This document shows positions 12,629 through 23,870 of a DNA stretch of 64,000 nt, piece after piece (the stretch's first letter is position 1; the number at the start of each line of letters is the position of its first letter). A program made the position numbers and the translations under genes. The notes beneath the pieces are model-generated. The model searched no databases, was not told where the DNA came from, and worked only from the letters and a program-made list of their open reading frames with translations. This DNA comes from Tolypocladium sp. Sup5 PDA-1 (lineage: Eukaryota > Ascomycota > Sordariomycetes > Hypocreales > Ophiocordycipitaceae), in contig JPHH03000054.1 in NCBI GenBank assembly GCA_000750105.3, positions 62,001 through 126,000 on the forward strand, read 5' to 3'.

Positions 12629-14462
12629 ATGGAGCTGGATTACGACCTCATCCTCGAGGAGGACTTTGATGCGCTGTAGGTGCTCAACACCACGGACTGA
12701 CGTCCGTCAATGACATGCTAACGAGGAGACGCAGCTGTCTGGACGTGAGGGGCGGCACCGGTGCCTCGCCCCAGAGCTCATCCAAGCCCGTCAAGTATCC
12801 GGGTGCGTACGGTCATCCTTCCCCTTCATGTGGCACATGGCTGATCCATCCGCCAGCCAAGCTCCATGCCCGCAGAGTGGCCGCCGAGCTCGCCGTCGAC
12901 GATGGCCTCGTCTACCTGCCCGGCCAGCCAGAGAAGAACCTCGAGGACTCGGACCAGCCGCAGCCCTTCCGCCAGCGCCGATAGTGCGTCCTCTGCTCCA
13001 TCCTTCATCCTCCTCATGCCCGTCCAGTGTCGTGAGAGCTGACGGTGGCCGGCAGCTTCTTCTACCTCGCGGGCGCCAACTTCCCCGACTGCCACGTCAC
13101 GTACGAAGTCGCCGCCGACCGCCTCATCCTCTGGATTCCCTACGTTGAGCCGCGCCAGCTTCTCTGGTTCGGGTCCAAGCCCTCGGCCGCGCGCTGCGCC
13201 CAGCTCTACGACGTCGACGAGGTGCGCTACGCGAGCCAGCTGCCCAAGTTCCTGCGCGGCCGGGCGTCGACCTCGACGACCATGTACGTCCTGCACACGG
13301 ACCAGGCCCCTGACCTGGGCGGCGGCGGCGGCGGCAGCAGCAGCAGCAAGACGATGAGAATCAACCACGCCCTCCTCCGGCCTGCCATGGACCGCGCCCG
13401 CGTCGTCAAGTCCGACTACGAAGTCGCCATGATCCGCCGCGCCAACGCCGTCTCCAGCGCCGCCCACCGCGCCGTCGCCGAGCACCTGCTCAAGATCCCC
13501 AGCGAGCGCGACATCGAGGCCATGTTCCAGGCCGTGTGCACCTCGCGCGGCGCCCGCGCCCAGGCGTACCCCATCATCGCCGGCGCCGGCCCCAACGCCT
13601 CGACGCTGCACTACGGCGCCAACGACCAGCCGCTCGCGGGGAAGCAGCTCGTCGTGCTCGACGCCGGCTGCGAGTGGGACTGCTACGCGAGCGATATCAC
13701 GCGCACGCTGCCCATCGGGGGTGCGTTCCCGCCCAGGGCCGCGGCGGTGCATGCCATCGTGCAGCGCATGCAGGAGGAGTGCATCGCGGGCGTGCGTCCG
13801 GGGGCCGTCTTCTACGAGCTGCACCTGCACGCCGCGGCCGTGGCGCTCGACGGCCTGCTGAAGCTGGGCATCCTCAAGGGCGACCGCGACGAGATATCGC
13901 GCGCGGGCACCGTGGCGGCCTTCTTCCCGCACGGGCTGGGCCACCACGTCGGGCTCGAGGTGCACGACGTCGCCGGCGGGCTGCCCCTTATCGCTGCCGC
14001 CGGTGCTTACTCGCAGGGCCTGCGCCTCGAGGACGGGAAGCGCGAGATGATCTCGCCGCAGGCGCTGGTGGCCATGGCTAACCAGGCGGTCTCGGCGCAG
14101 GACCGGGAGCGCCAGCGCCTGCGGCCCAACATGATTGTCACCGTCGAGCCGGGCATGTAAGTCGCCCACCTCCTGACCTGATACCTCCTCCAGTCCCCCC
14201 CTGAGATGCATCAACTCTGACTGACACGGATCACAGCTACTTCTGCCGCGAGTATCTCGAGGGGTACTTCCTCAGCGACGCCGCCCACGCGCGCTTCCTC
14301 GATGCCGACGCGCTCGAGGGCTACTACTCCGTCGGCGGCGTGCGCATCGAGGACTGCATCCTGGTGACGCCCGACGGCTACGAGAACCTGACGACGGCGC
14401 CCAAGGGCGACGAGCTGCTCGACGCCATCAACAGGGGGCGCCAGGGCCGAAAGCGCGTCTGA
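12629..14462 (+). CDS. Xaa-Pro dipeptidase / aminopeptidase P-type M24B metallopeptidase
   Basis: Five exons: 12629-12675, 12735-12802, 12857-12983, 13056-14156, 14237-14462, giving 522 residues. The N-terminal aminopeptidase-P domain ([11 protein letters not shown] to about residue 160) precedes the pita-bread M24 domain. All five dinuclear-metal ligands can be placed: Asp283 and Asp294 ([17 protein letters not shown]), His377 ([13 protein letters not shown]), Glu445 (VEPGI, restored across intron 4) and Glu486 (VRIED). It cleaves the bond before proline in dipeptides or N-terminal Xaa-Pro. No signal peptide is seen, so cytosolic. An oddity is a six-Gly, four-Ser linker at residues 169-178 between the domains, encoded by pure GGC and AGC repeats (13318-13347). 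Three of the four introns lie in the first 430 bp. It converges on the lectin gene 281 bp downstream. Confidence 0.95.
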
Positions 14463-14562
14463 TGTCTACGGACGTACTTCGTAGAGAGGTGTGAGATGTA
14501 ATGGTCTGAACACCCAGTGCCAGCTATGCAAGACTTGGACAGGGACCACATATCTATCCCAT

Positions 14563-14568
14563 AATAAA
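14563..14568 (+). terminator. Candidate poly(A) signal of the prolidase gene
   Basis: An AATAAA hexamer lies 101 nt past the prolidase stop, inside the short convergent space before the lectin stop on the other strand. The placement is typical; use is inferred. Confidence 0.45.
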
Positions 14569-14743
14569 ATTGCCACCATCATCATCCATGTTATTGAAAG
14601 CTTGTTGGCCGTCCAAACACATCGTCTCGTTGCTACATTTAGGTATTCTACACAAGTGCGGCCCCTCGCCCCTATACTCCGCCAAGCAAAGAGCCGACAT
14701 CCATCTTTTGTCCACCACCATCGTCATCACCACCGCCGCCGCC

Positions 14744-16139
14744 TCAAAGGTACTTCTTCGGGCTGTTGGCCCTGCGCCGCTTGTACACGACGTACGCCGC
14801 GACGAGCAACACCTGCGTGCCCACGAAGATGAAGATCAGCTTGCCGTGGCCCGGCACGCTGCTCGCCACGGCGTGGCTCAGCGTCGCGTGGTGGTCGCTC
14901 AGGTACCCCTGGAAGGACTCGTCGTGCGCGGTAAACTTCTTGTTGATGTCGTTGCGCATGGAGCGCACCTCCTTCTCCAGGTCCTTGAGGCGGTTGAGCA
15001 GGTCGTCCGTCTGCTGCGTGTGCGCCATCTGCCCTTTCAGCGCGTCGAGCACCTGCTTGATCTCCGAGTGCCGCGTCTCATCCTGCTGGTGGTGCTGCGT
15101 CACGGAGCGGTACACGGCCGAGATCTGGTGCATGGCCGACTGCAGCCGGTTGTGCAGGTCCTGGAACTGCGCCCGCGACGTCGTGAACTGGTCGGCCGGC
15201 TCGTCGGGCATGATGTTGCCGCTCGAGAAGTCGTCGTGCGACTGCTGCTGCTGCTTCTGCTCGTCTCTGGGCGGCTGCTTCTGTTGGGTGGCGTAGTTGT
15301 GGTCGTTTTTGTGGCTGTTGTCACCGTCGCCGGACACCGTCGAGTCCGACATGACGACCATCTTGAACACCTCAAACGAGTCGGGGCTGTCCGGCGTGGC
15401 GGCCGTGATGCCAAAGTAGTACCCCGGCGGCAGGCTGACCTTGTCCGTCTCGAAGCAGAGGTTCCCGTCAATCTCGACCCTGAACGAGTTGATCGTCTGG
15501 CGCAGCTTAATCTGCGACGGCCGCCCCAGGTTGCGGTACGAGTACTGGCAGTGCCCAAAGGCCAGGTTGCCGACGTTGCTATGGTGCATGTAGTCGACGG
15601 TGCCGTCGTTCAAGAAGCCGCGGATCATGCCCGCGGAGCCGCCCTGCGCGTCAATCACCAGGCCCAGGCCGTCAAACTTGCCCACCGTGTAGATGCTGCC
15701 GGTGCCCACCTCGTGGCTCCCGCGGCGCGCCAGCCAGATGTTCAAGTTGCCGCCGCCTCGCTCGGGGCCGTTGGCGCGGAAGTCGACGTCTGCCACCCAC
15801 GTCGAGCGCGTCAGGGGCGTCTCGGCCCAGATGGCACCGCGCTGGTTGCCGGGGGCTATCGGCGTGAGGATGACCTTGTTGGACAGCAGCTCGGGGTGGC
15901 CCGGCTGGCCCGAGAGGGCGAAGCCGGGGATCTTTCCGGGGTTTTCGTTGGTGCTCAATCTGGACAGCACGAAGAAACCATCGTCAGCTTCAGCAGGTCC
16001 CAATGGGAGGACGAGGTGGGTGTGATCGAGCGTACCGTCCCGAGTGTCCAAAGCTGAGCTCGTTGATCAGCCATTGGGCGTGGCAGAGGTTGGCGGCGAG
16101 CAGCGCCGCCAGCGCTGCGGGTACGCCGAGAACTCGCAT
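14744..16139 (-). CDS. L-type lectin cargo receptor (ERGIC-53/VIP36/Emp47-like)
   Basis: Two exons, 16139-16036 and 15959-14744, with a 76-nt GTACGC...CAG intron; 439 residues. Residues 1-21 form a signal peptide ending in LCHA. A legume-lectin-like luminal domain follows (GNLNIWLARRG; GLGLVIDAQGG; SQIKLRQTINSFRVEIDG; PPGYYFGITAATPDSPDSFE), then a Gln/Asp-rich coiled-coil stalk with a heptad-like region (about residues 320-395). One membrane helix lies at about 409-427. The last four residues are KKYL, an exact dilysine KKxx COPI retrieval signal after a basic patch. Known role of the family: carrying high-mannose glycoproteins between ER and Golgi. The splice is supported because it joins SFGHSGR to LSTNENPGK in frame. 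It shares a 659-bp divergent promoter with ALG8. Confidence 0.93.
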
Positions 16140-16798
16140 TGTCACGACGTTTGACGGCTCTCGTCCTGTCCCGAGGCTGCGTTATGCGCGAGATGGAAAG
16201 TCGAGGTGGCGGAGGCGCAAAATTACGAGAGCTGCCCAGACCGGCTGGTGGGATGAGGACACTTTGTAGTGTGCGCGTGGAGGACCCTGGTTCGAACAGT
16301 TCCGCGCTCCCAACGCCCTGAAACTTGTGCAGGAAGCAGAAATAAAAGCGACAAGGCCCTAATTGAAGCCTCAGAAAGCACACGCTGGCCTGATCCAAGG
16401 TCGAATACAAAAAGATGAGATGCAAGGTCCAATGAGGGCAGAACTCGAAGCTCCCATCGAGTACATGCAAGGAAGGACACGGGTCCCGGCAAGTGGTACA
16501 ACGTATCCGTACTTCGTACTGTCGGCGTACAGCTGAGCCACGGACAGGGCAGCTTCCCCAGGGGGCTGTGGCTCGGTTGTGGCTGCAGCCGCCGGTGATT
16601 GGTGTAGAGGTTCCATTGAGGTCGGTACGTACCTCTGGAGGGGAGCTCGGGCCAGCGAGGCCATGAAACCGTCACCTTGCACTTTCGCATTTCGCATTTC
16701 GCATTCCCACTGTGGCCCAGTCGCGATGTTGATGGGAGCACCAGCCCGCTGAAGCCTTCCCTGGAGCGGTGCCGTGACGCGCCAGCAGCATTGACAAC
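16140..16798. promoter_or_regulatory. Divergent promoter, lectin receptor / ALG8
   Basis: 659 bp between two divergent start codons, so it must hold both promoters and leaders. It contains a TTTCGCA tandem repeat (about 16683-16706) and a GTACTTCGTAC-type motif (about 16509-16519). No gene seen. Confidence 0.6.
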
Positions 16799-18411
16799 AT
16801 GGCAGAATCATACCCGACCCTGACCCAATGCGCGGTCGTTACCGCCGCCTTCAAAGTCCTGCTGTTCCCGGCGTAGTGAGTTCCCTCCCAGCCGTCCAGC
16901 AAGCATCAGACCACCAACGGCAGCAGCAAATCCACAGACTTCGAGGTCCACCGCAACTGGCTCGCCATCACAAACAGCCTCCCCGTGTCCGAATGGTACT
17001 ACGAAAAGACGTCGGAATGGACCCTCGACTACCCGCCCTTCTTCGCCTACTTCGAGTGGCTCCTCGCCCACGTGGCCAAGCTGTTCGACCCGGCCATGGT
17101 GAAGGTGTACAACATAAACCACGAGAACTGGCAGACGGTGTACTTTCAGCGAGCGACGGTCCTCTTGACCGAGGTTTTGCTGGCCTACGCGCTGCAGCTG
17201 TTCATCGACTCCACGCCGCTGCCGTCGAAGCGCGCCGCCCAGGTCGCCGCGCTATCCATCTTCCTGTCGCCCGGTCTGTTGATCATCGACCATATTCACT
17301 TCCAGTACAATGGCTTCATGTACGGCATCCTGGTGCTGTCGTTGGTCCTTGCTAGGTGCAAGTCGACGCTGCTCCACAGTGGTCTGGTCTTTGCGGCACT
17401 GCTATGCTTCAAGCACATCCATCTCTACCTGGCGCCAGCATACTTCATATTCCTGCTCCGAGTGTACTGTCTGTCAGCAAGATCAATCTTCCAGATCAAA
17501 TTCTTCAATTGCGTCAAGCTCGGGGTGGGCATCGCGGCGATATTCGCGGCTGCTTTCGGCCCCTTTGTGATGCTGGGCCAGATTCCGCAGCTCCTGAGCC
17601 GCCTGTTTCCCTTTTCGCGAGGCCTTTGCCACGCGTATTGGGCACCTAATGTTTGGGCACTCTACTCGCTGGCAGATCGTGTCTTGATACACCGTTAGTT
17701 GACCTCCTCACCATACTATATCCGTGATCAGCCATTAACATGCTCCCAGTCGCGCCGAGACTCGGCCTCACGTTGAAGACAGAAGCGCTGCAGAGCGTTA
17801 CTCGCGGCTTGGTCGGAGACACGGCATTTGCCGTCCTGCCGGAGATTGCCCCCAGGGTGTGCTTTGTCTTGACGCTGCTGTTCCAGGGGCTTCCCCTTAT
17901 CAAGCTGTTCTCGCAACCCACCTGGGAGAACTTTATTGGGGCGGTCACCCTTTGTGGATATGCCTCGTTCTTGTTTGGCTGGCATGTTCACGAAAAGGCG
18001 ATCCTGCTGGTCATAATCCCCTTTAGTCTCATCGCCCTGAGGGACAGGCGACACCTAGGCGCGTTCCGCCCACTGGCCGTGGCAGGCCATGTGTCCCTGT
18101 TCCCGCTCCTATTTACGCCCGCAGAGTTCCCCGTGAAGACGATATACACCGTCTTCTGGCTTGTGCTCTTCCTCATGACCTTTGACCGCCTGGCGCCGGC
18201 GTCGAACAAGCCGAGGTTCTTTTTGCTGGATCGCTTCAGCACCCTGTACATTGCCGTGAGCATTCCGCTGATTGCGTACACGTCCCTCCTGCACCAAATC
18301 ATCTTTGGCAAGAGCTACGAGTTCCTGCCGCTCATGCTCACGAGCTCGTACGCGGCGATAGGGGTTGTCGGGAGCTGGGTGGGCTACATGGTGGTGTACT
18401 TTACTTCCTGA
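16799..18411 (+). CDS. ALG8: Dolichyl-P-glucose alpha-1,3-glucosyltransferase ALG8
   Basis: Three exons: 16799-16875, 16927-17693, 17750-18411; 501 residues. It is a polytopic ALG6/ALG8 (GT57) protein. Conserved loops are visible: [16 protein letters not shown] after the first splice, [24 protein letters not shown] in the first luminal loop, and [16 protein letters not shown]. The [10 protein letters not shown] form and the length favour ALG8 over ALG6. Known reaction: addition of the second glucose to the dolichol-linked oligosaccharide in the ER membrane before transfer to protein. Intron 2 starts with the less usual donor GTTAGT. About ten hydrophobic segments are apparent. The gene sits head to head with the lectin receptor, another ER-Golgi N-glycoprotein factor. 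Confidence 0.95.
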
Positions 18412-20444
18412 GACTCGGCGTCGAAGGGGCACAAGAACTCAGGTTCCAGCGATACCCAGAATTGCATAGCTAGAAATGTCAAAATTGCTCCCATCTGCAC
18501 ATCCCTTCTGGTGTGCAAAGGTTCCAGCCTTGTATTTCCCCATATTTCCCTTGTTGCTCGTCGTTCCTCGCTATTCCTGCCGTTCCTCTCTACTACTTCG
18601 AGCTACATCGAGGTTCTACAAAAGGCCAATGTATTACAGGGTCCCCTCAGAAGGCGATTTCTAGTTGACCACCTTGCAGTACATGGAGCCTTCGCACACC
18701 AGAAGGCATGCGGCGTGCCTCTTGTTTCGCTGAATGGTCCAGGAGGTGCCAGGACGGTAGTGCAGATTGAGGGCAGCTGAGTCAGCGGGGACGGACGGGA
18801 TAAGTGGGGTCGCTCCACGTGAGACGCAAGGCTGATGGCCATTTTGGGCCAAACAACCTCAGCGCACCGGGGGGCGTCATTTGCAGGCCTGCTCATCTCC
18901 CGCCATTTCGCGCTGAGCTTTGGCGACTTGCAGAGCAAAACAATGCAAAACAGCGTGCAGCGAGGGCGTGCACGACGCGTCAAACGACAGGGGCAGGGCC
19001 GCAATTGCGAGCAGAAATGGCAGCAAATGGCCGCGACGGCTCCCGACTCGCAACGACCCGGCCGGGCGATGGTGAAAGTCGGGATGACGTCGCGAATGTT
19101 GATATTGCGCGGCGCCGGGCTGCGTGAAACGCTTTTACTGTGAAACAAGTGACATGCAGATGCAGACCAGCGAGCCGGGGCAAATTTAGAGCAATGCATT
19201 GGGTGCTCTGGCGACGTGGTCGCGGCATGAGTCGCGGACACGAACGGGCGTGCCGGAGGAGGCAATCTGGCCCAGCCGGGGGCTACCCAGCCGAAGGACA
19301 CGGCGGGTGCGTGCATAGATGGCAATAACTCTATGGGAAGTCGTCGCATGCGTCCGCTTCGGCCTGCAGTCGATTCGTCGCATCGCGGCGAGCAAAACGA
19401 GCCCAAGAACGCGGGTGAAGTGCGCCGGGGCGCGTGCAGGGCGGCGCGGAAGGGGTGCAGCGGGCGGAGGAGTGGATGGATGGTGGACCGTGGAGGAGAG
19501 GACGAGGTGGAGGAGGAGCCGAAGGACGAGGCGGGCGGCGGCGGGTACATGCCACCTGTGCGGCAGCGGTACCTGTTGGGGGGATCCGCAGCGTAGTTCG
19601 GTACAGCCAGCAGCACTGCACAGAGCGTTGCAGAGACAGAGCATAACGCGGCAGGTTGCAATAAACAATAGCAGGCTGCCATGGGTTAATTATATGCTTT
19701 GGCTCGTACCCAGGGTGAAGAAGGCGTCCGTTGTCGCAGGCAGCCTCAAAGGCAGGTTGGCGGTGGAAGCGCTCCGTAGCCTCAAGGCAAGGTACCTGGG
19801 GGCGAGGTACGAAGTACCTGGCGCTGGTCTATTTACGCATCTTCGGCGTCGGCCCAGGTACCTTTTCGCTGGGCGCGGGCGGGCGCGGTGACCTCGCCTG
19901 GCTGGGGGTCCTCTGTCCTGTCCTGTGTCTCTCTCGTCCCCCCCACAGTTTTTCCCTTTCCCTCCTGGTCCCGTTCACCTCCCACCCACGCAATTCTTTT
20001 CTTCCTTTGTTGCACGTCGTCACCGGTCGCGTCGCTCTTCTTTGTCCTGCATCGTCGCCCTCGCCAGCACCACAACGCCCCCTTTGCTGCCGCGTCGCCG
20101 AGATATCGCACGCCAGAAGTACAAGTGTGTGCCCGGCGTCGCGTTCCGACTTGCAGCCGCGTGTAAGTCGCTGCTCGGCCTCCGACGACGACAAGGCGTG
20201 CCTCGAGAAAACACACGCACACACAACCGCGACGCCCGCACCCCGGCGGCCCACGGGGAGGCCAGCCAGCTGCACTCGGCCTCTACCACGCGCCGCGACC
20301 TGCGCGCCGCTGATGCTGCCCCGTCCTCGCCAGGGCCGTACACGCGCTTGTTAGTCCGTAGTTGACGGGACAGTCCGGCCCCTCAGCCTTGAGGTTCTAT
20401 TCGCAACTGCTCCCCGAGGCGGAGCCTTGTCCAGCACAGGCACC
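18412..20444. other. Intergenic region and ITC1 leader
   Basis: 2.0 kb. The left part is the ALG8 3' UTR. A 359-codon ATG-initiated frame runs on the minus strand (19682-18603); it is rich in Arg, Ser, Pro and Cys and resembles no family, so it is not called a gene. A near-palindrome, GGTACGAAGTACC, lies at 19806-19818. From about 19900 the sequence becomes CT-rich, as expected for the ITC1 promoter and leader. Confidence 0.55.
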
Positions 20445-20571
20445 ATGGTAAACATCAAACAAACTCTAAACCTAACGCGCTGTAGCTAACATGGCGCCAG
20501 GTTCTCTTCAAGCGCAAACCGGTGCGGTTCCTGCCGCCGCCGGACATTGAGGACGACGGTGCAGAGGTACG

Positions 20572-20603
<32 letters not shown>

Positions 20604-23600
20604 ACGACTGGTGGAGCTGACTCGCGGGCAAAACTGACTTGTCGATCCCCTCAGGTGTGGCATATCCCCCAGACTGGGGAGATTTTTGCAGCCTACGAAG
20701 ATTACTTGGCTCGGTAAGTTTGGCCATCTTGGCATGTTGACGTGCTGCCCTCTCCGTGTTTGGCAACCACAGCTGACTTAGTGACCTCAGCATGGATTTT
20801 TATAAGCAGGTAATTCACCACCACTTCCAGACTGACATTAGACGACAAGCTGCTCACAGATCTTCTACAGCGCCGATTCAATGACCAAATCACGGGTCAT
20901 TCAGGCTTGACCTTTTTTGAGGCTTTCAACAGCGAGGTTCGTTCCCCTCTTTTCTTCCCCCTCTGCTTCATGCTTCTCGTCACCAGGACACCAGCTCACT
21001 CACGTCACTATGCAGCTCACCGGGGGCCGCGAGGTTGAAGCCTCGTTTCCAGAGGCTCTCAAGGGCCCGATCCTCCGCAAAGTGCAGTTCCAGACCATCT
21101 CCCGTTTGGACAACCTGGTCGACATGATCTACGACGAGTTCAAGCACGACTACTATCCCGGCGAGGAAGTCACGGTGACCATGGATGGCGGCGAGAGGGT
21201 GCACGGCCTTGTTAGGGACAAGACGACGTTTGGGCCCAGGATCCTACCAGACGGCTCGCGCACGCAACCCGTCACTCGCTACCTCGTCAACCTCAAAGAC
21301 ACCGAGGAGGAGACCATGGTTACCGACGAGCACATTTGCCGCGACCGCGGCATCTTCACCAAGGCCATGCTCAGATCCTTTATTAAGAAGACCGTCGTCA
21401 GAGAGGCATGGAACGGCGCGCCGTGGCTGGTCAAGCACAACTACGCTGGCCAGTACCACATCGACATAAGAGTCCCCCCCCATCTGCGCTACGACACCAA
21501 GATCCAGGAGCGTAAGCAGCTGCAGGCTCAGAAGCGTGCGCCCTCCCACGAGGTCAACGGGCATGGCTCTGCCCTGCACTCCGGTCCTGTCCGACTGCCC
21601 GAGCTGAAGCCGGCACCAAAGAGCCACAAGGGCAAGCACGCACACGGATCCAAGGGCCTCAAGTGGCCACTCAACATGTCCGTCAACGGTGCCAACGGGG
21701 CGACCTACCCTCCAGGCCACTACGATGACCACAGCACCGTCGTTCGTGAGCCGACGCCGCCACCGCCGCCTCCTCCCCCAAAGTACCCGATTGAAGACCT
21801 CCAACTAGGGCCCAAAGAGGGTAGCGTGCGTCCCCGGCTCAAGTTTATGTGCAAGGATCCTCCTAGCAGGACCGAGAACGGCGTTGAGCTCAGCTATGAT
21901 CACATCCACATGTCCTCCGTTGGCTCCTTGCTAGAGACGTGGGACACGCTCAACGTCTATTGCGAGATATTCCAGCTGGATTCCTTCACCTTTGACGACT
22001 TTGTCGAGGCCATGTCGGTGGCTTCTGAGGAAGTACCGGTCCAGCTTTTTGAGGAGATTCATTGCTCCGTGCTGAAGATCCTGGTCGACTCGGAAGCCGA
22101 GGGCGGCAAAGTGAGGATTACACTCCCCGAGGTGGAGGAGGAGGAAAGCGATGAAGAGGAGGAGGAGGAGGAGGAGGAAGAGAGTGCCGAGGCGACGCCA
22201 GAACCAGAGCCGAAGCCGTCAGGTCGGGCCACCAGGAGCAGCCTTGCCAAGCTCGAGGCCGAAAGACTGGCAGCCGAAGCGGCCGCGGCGGAGGAGGAGA
22301 GCCTGAGGGCGGAGCTTGAGTCGAAGCACCGTGCCGAGGAGCTGCTGAAGGAATACGACTGGATCGAGCACCTGCGCAAACGGGACTTTGCCAGCGGTGG
22401 CTGGGAGAGAATCCTTGTCGGCCTGTTCCACCAACTGTCGAAGAACGAGCGGCACGAGGAGATTTGCGAAGAGCTGTTGCTGCAGCTGGTGCCCCCCGAG
22501 ATGGAGCCGTCACAAGAGGCCGTGCGACAGAGATATGCCGAGCTCGACGTCAACTACCGCGTGCAGGCGCTGCAGATCCTCTGCATGCTCACGATGGAGA
22601 CCAAGGCCGTCAGAGGCTACATGGAAGACTGCAGCGAGACGATGACCAAGTATCGCAAGGACAGAATCGAATGGCAGCGACAGCGGAAACAAGCGTAAGT
22701 GACTTGGTTTGAGACGCTGGTTCGAATTTGACTAACAGGCCCCCTAGGATCGAGGATCTTCGTCAGCTCAACGAGGAACGCAAGGCCATGATGCCGGAGA
22801 ACACGCCCGCTGAGGAATCGAACAACTCCGCTAAAAAGGAGGAGGATGTCACAATGACCGACATGGATCAATCGCAAGTTGGAAACGACGACGAGGCCGA
22901 GGGCAGCGGTGACGACAACAGTAAGTCGCAAAAGAAACGCCGAGGACGCGGCCCGTCGGAGAAGCAAAGAAAGCGCGAAGAGGAGAAGGAGCGAAAGGCC
23001 AAGGAAAAGGAAAAGGAAAAGGAAAAGGAAAAAGAGAAGGAGAAGGAGCCAAAGGAAACGATCAAGCTGCCACCGCAACAGATGAAGCAGTACAACAAGG
23101 TCCTCAAGGAGATTCAGAAGAAAGAGGACATCATCAAGGAGTGCGAAGACGAGATTGCGGTCATCGAAAACGACCTGCGCGAGGCCGACTGCCCGAGAAC
23201 CAGAGTGCTGGGCAAGGATCGATTCTGGAACCGGTACTACTGGTTCGAGCGCAACGGCATGCCTTACGCGGGCCTCCCCAACAGCTCGACAGCCTACGCG
23301 GAGTATGCAAACGGATGCATCTGGGTGCAGGGCCCCGACGAGCTGGAGCGAGAGGGCTACATTGACGTGCCGGCCGAGTTTCAGGACGAGTACAAGGCCA
23401 AGTTCGACATGACGATCCCGGAACGCAAGGCCAAGGAGGAGAACGGCACGAGTGTCTTTACGGCGCGGCAATGGGGCTACATCTCGGAGCCCGAGGATGT
23501 GGACCAGCTGATCCGATGGCTGGATCCGCGAGGCTTCAACGAGCTGAAGCTGCGTAAGGAGCTGCTCAACTACAAGGACAAGATTGCAACGCACATGGAG

Positions 23601-23870
23601 AACCGCAAGAAGTACCTGGCGGCGGCGGACGGCGACGCGGACAAGAGGGACGAAGCGGTGACGAAGCGCACGAGCTCGCGGATCCGCGAGAAGACGCCGG
23701 AGCCGCCGAGCTACCGCTGCCTGCAGTGGGAGAACACGACGGCGCTGGAGGAGCTGGGACACTTGCACGCAGACCAGCCGCCGCCGCCGCGCGCGAGGAA
23801 GCAGACCAAGAAGAGGGAGGCGATGGCTGAGCCGGCGGGCAGAGGAGCAACAAAGGCACGACGTCGCTGA
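20445..23870 (+). CDS. ITC1: ISWI-complex accessory subunit ITC1/Acf1-like (WAC, DDT, WHIM)
   Basis: Seven exons: 20445-20447, 20501-20566, 20655-20713, 20791-20809, 20871-20936, 21016-22694, 22748-23870; 1004 residues. The protein opens MVLFKRKPVRFLPPP and VWHIPQTGEIFAAYEDYLARMD, then GHSGLTFFEAF: the WAC (Acf1 DNA-binding) domain, about residues 22-120. A DDT domain follows at about 372-427 (LLETWDTLNVYCEIFQLDSF), then a WHIM1 region at about 524-610, and WHIM2/WSD (TRVLGKDRFWNRYYWF) after a Lys/Glu repeat encoded near 23000-23050. Known role: partner of the Isw2-type ATPase that spaces nucleosomes and represses genes. The first coding exon is the ATG alone, exon 4 is 19 nt, and intron 2 contains 30 consecutive C. 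These joins are needed to give a continuous WAC domain. Confidence 0.93.
20572..20601 (+). repeat. Thirty-base poly-C tract in ITC1 intron 2
   Basis: An uninterrupted run of 30 C begins five bases after the donor of an 88-nt intron. It would be G30 on the other strand. Runs this long are unstable and often mis-sized by sequencing. Confidence 0.9.

Noticed and set aside
12826..14214. 462-codon minus frame over the prolidase
   Set aside because: Antisense shadow; the plus strand has all M24 metal ligands.
14570..16057. 495-codon plus frame over the lectin gene
   Set aside because: Antisense shadow of a lectin with signal peptide, lectin domain and KKxx tail.
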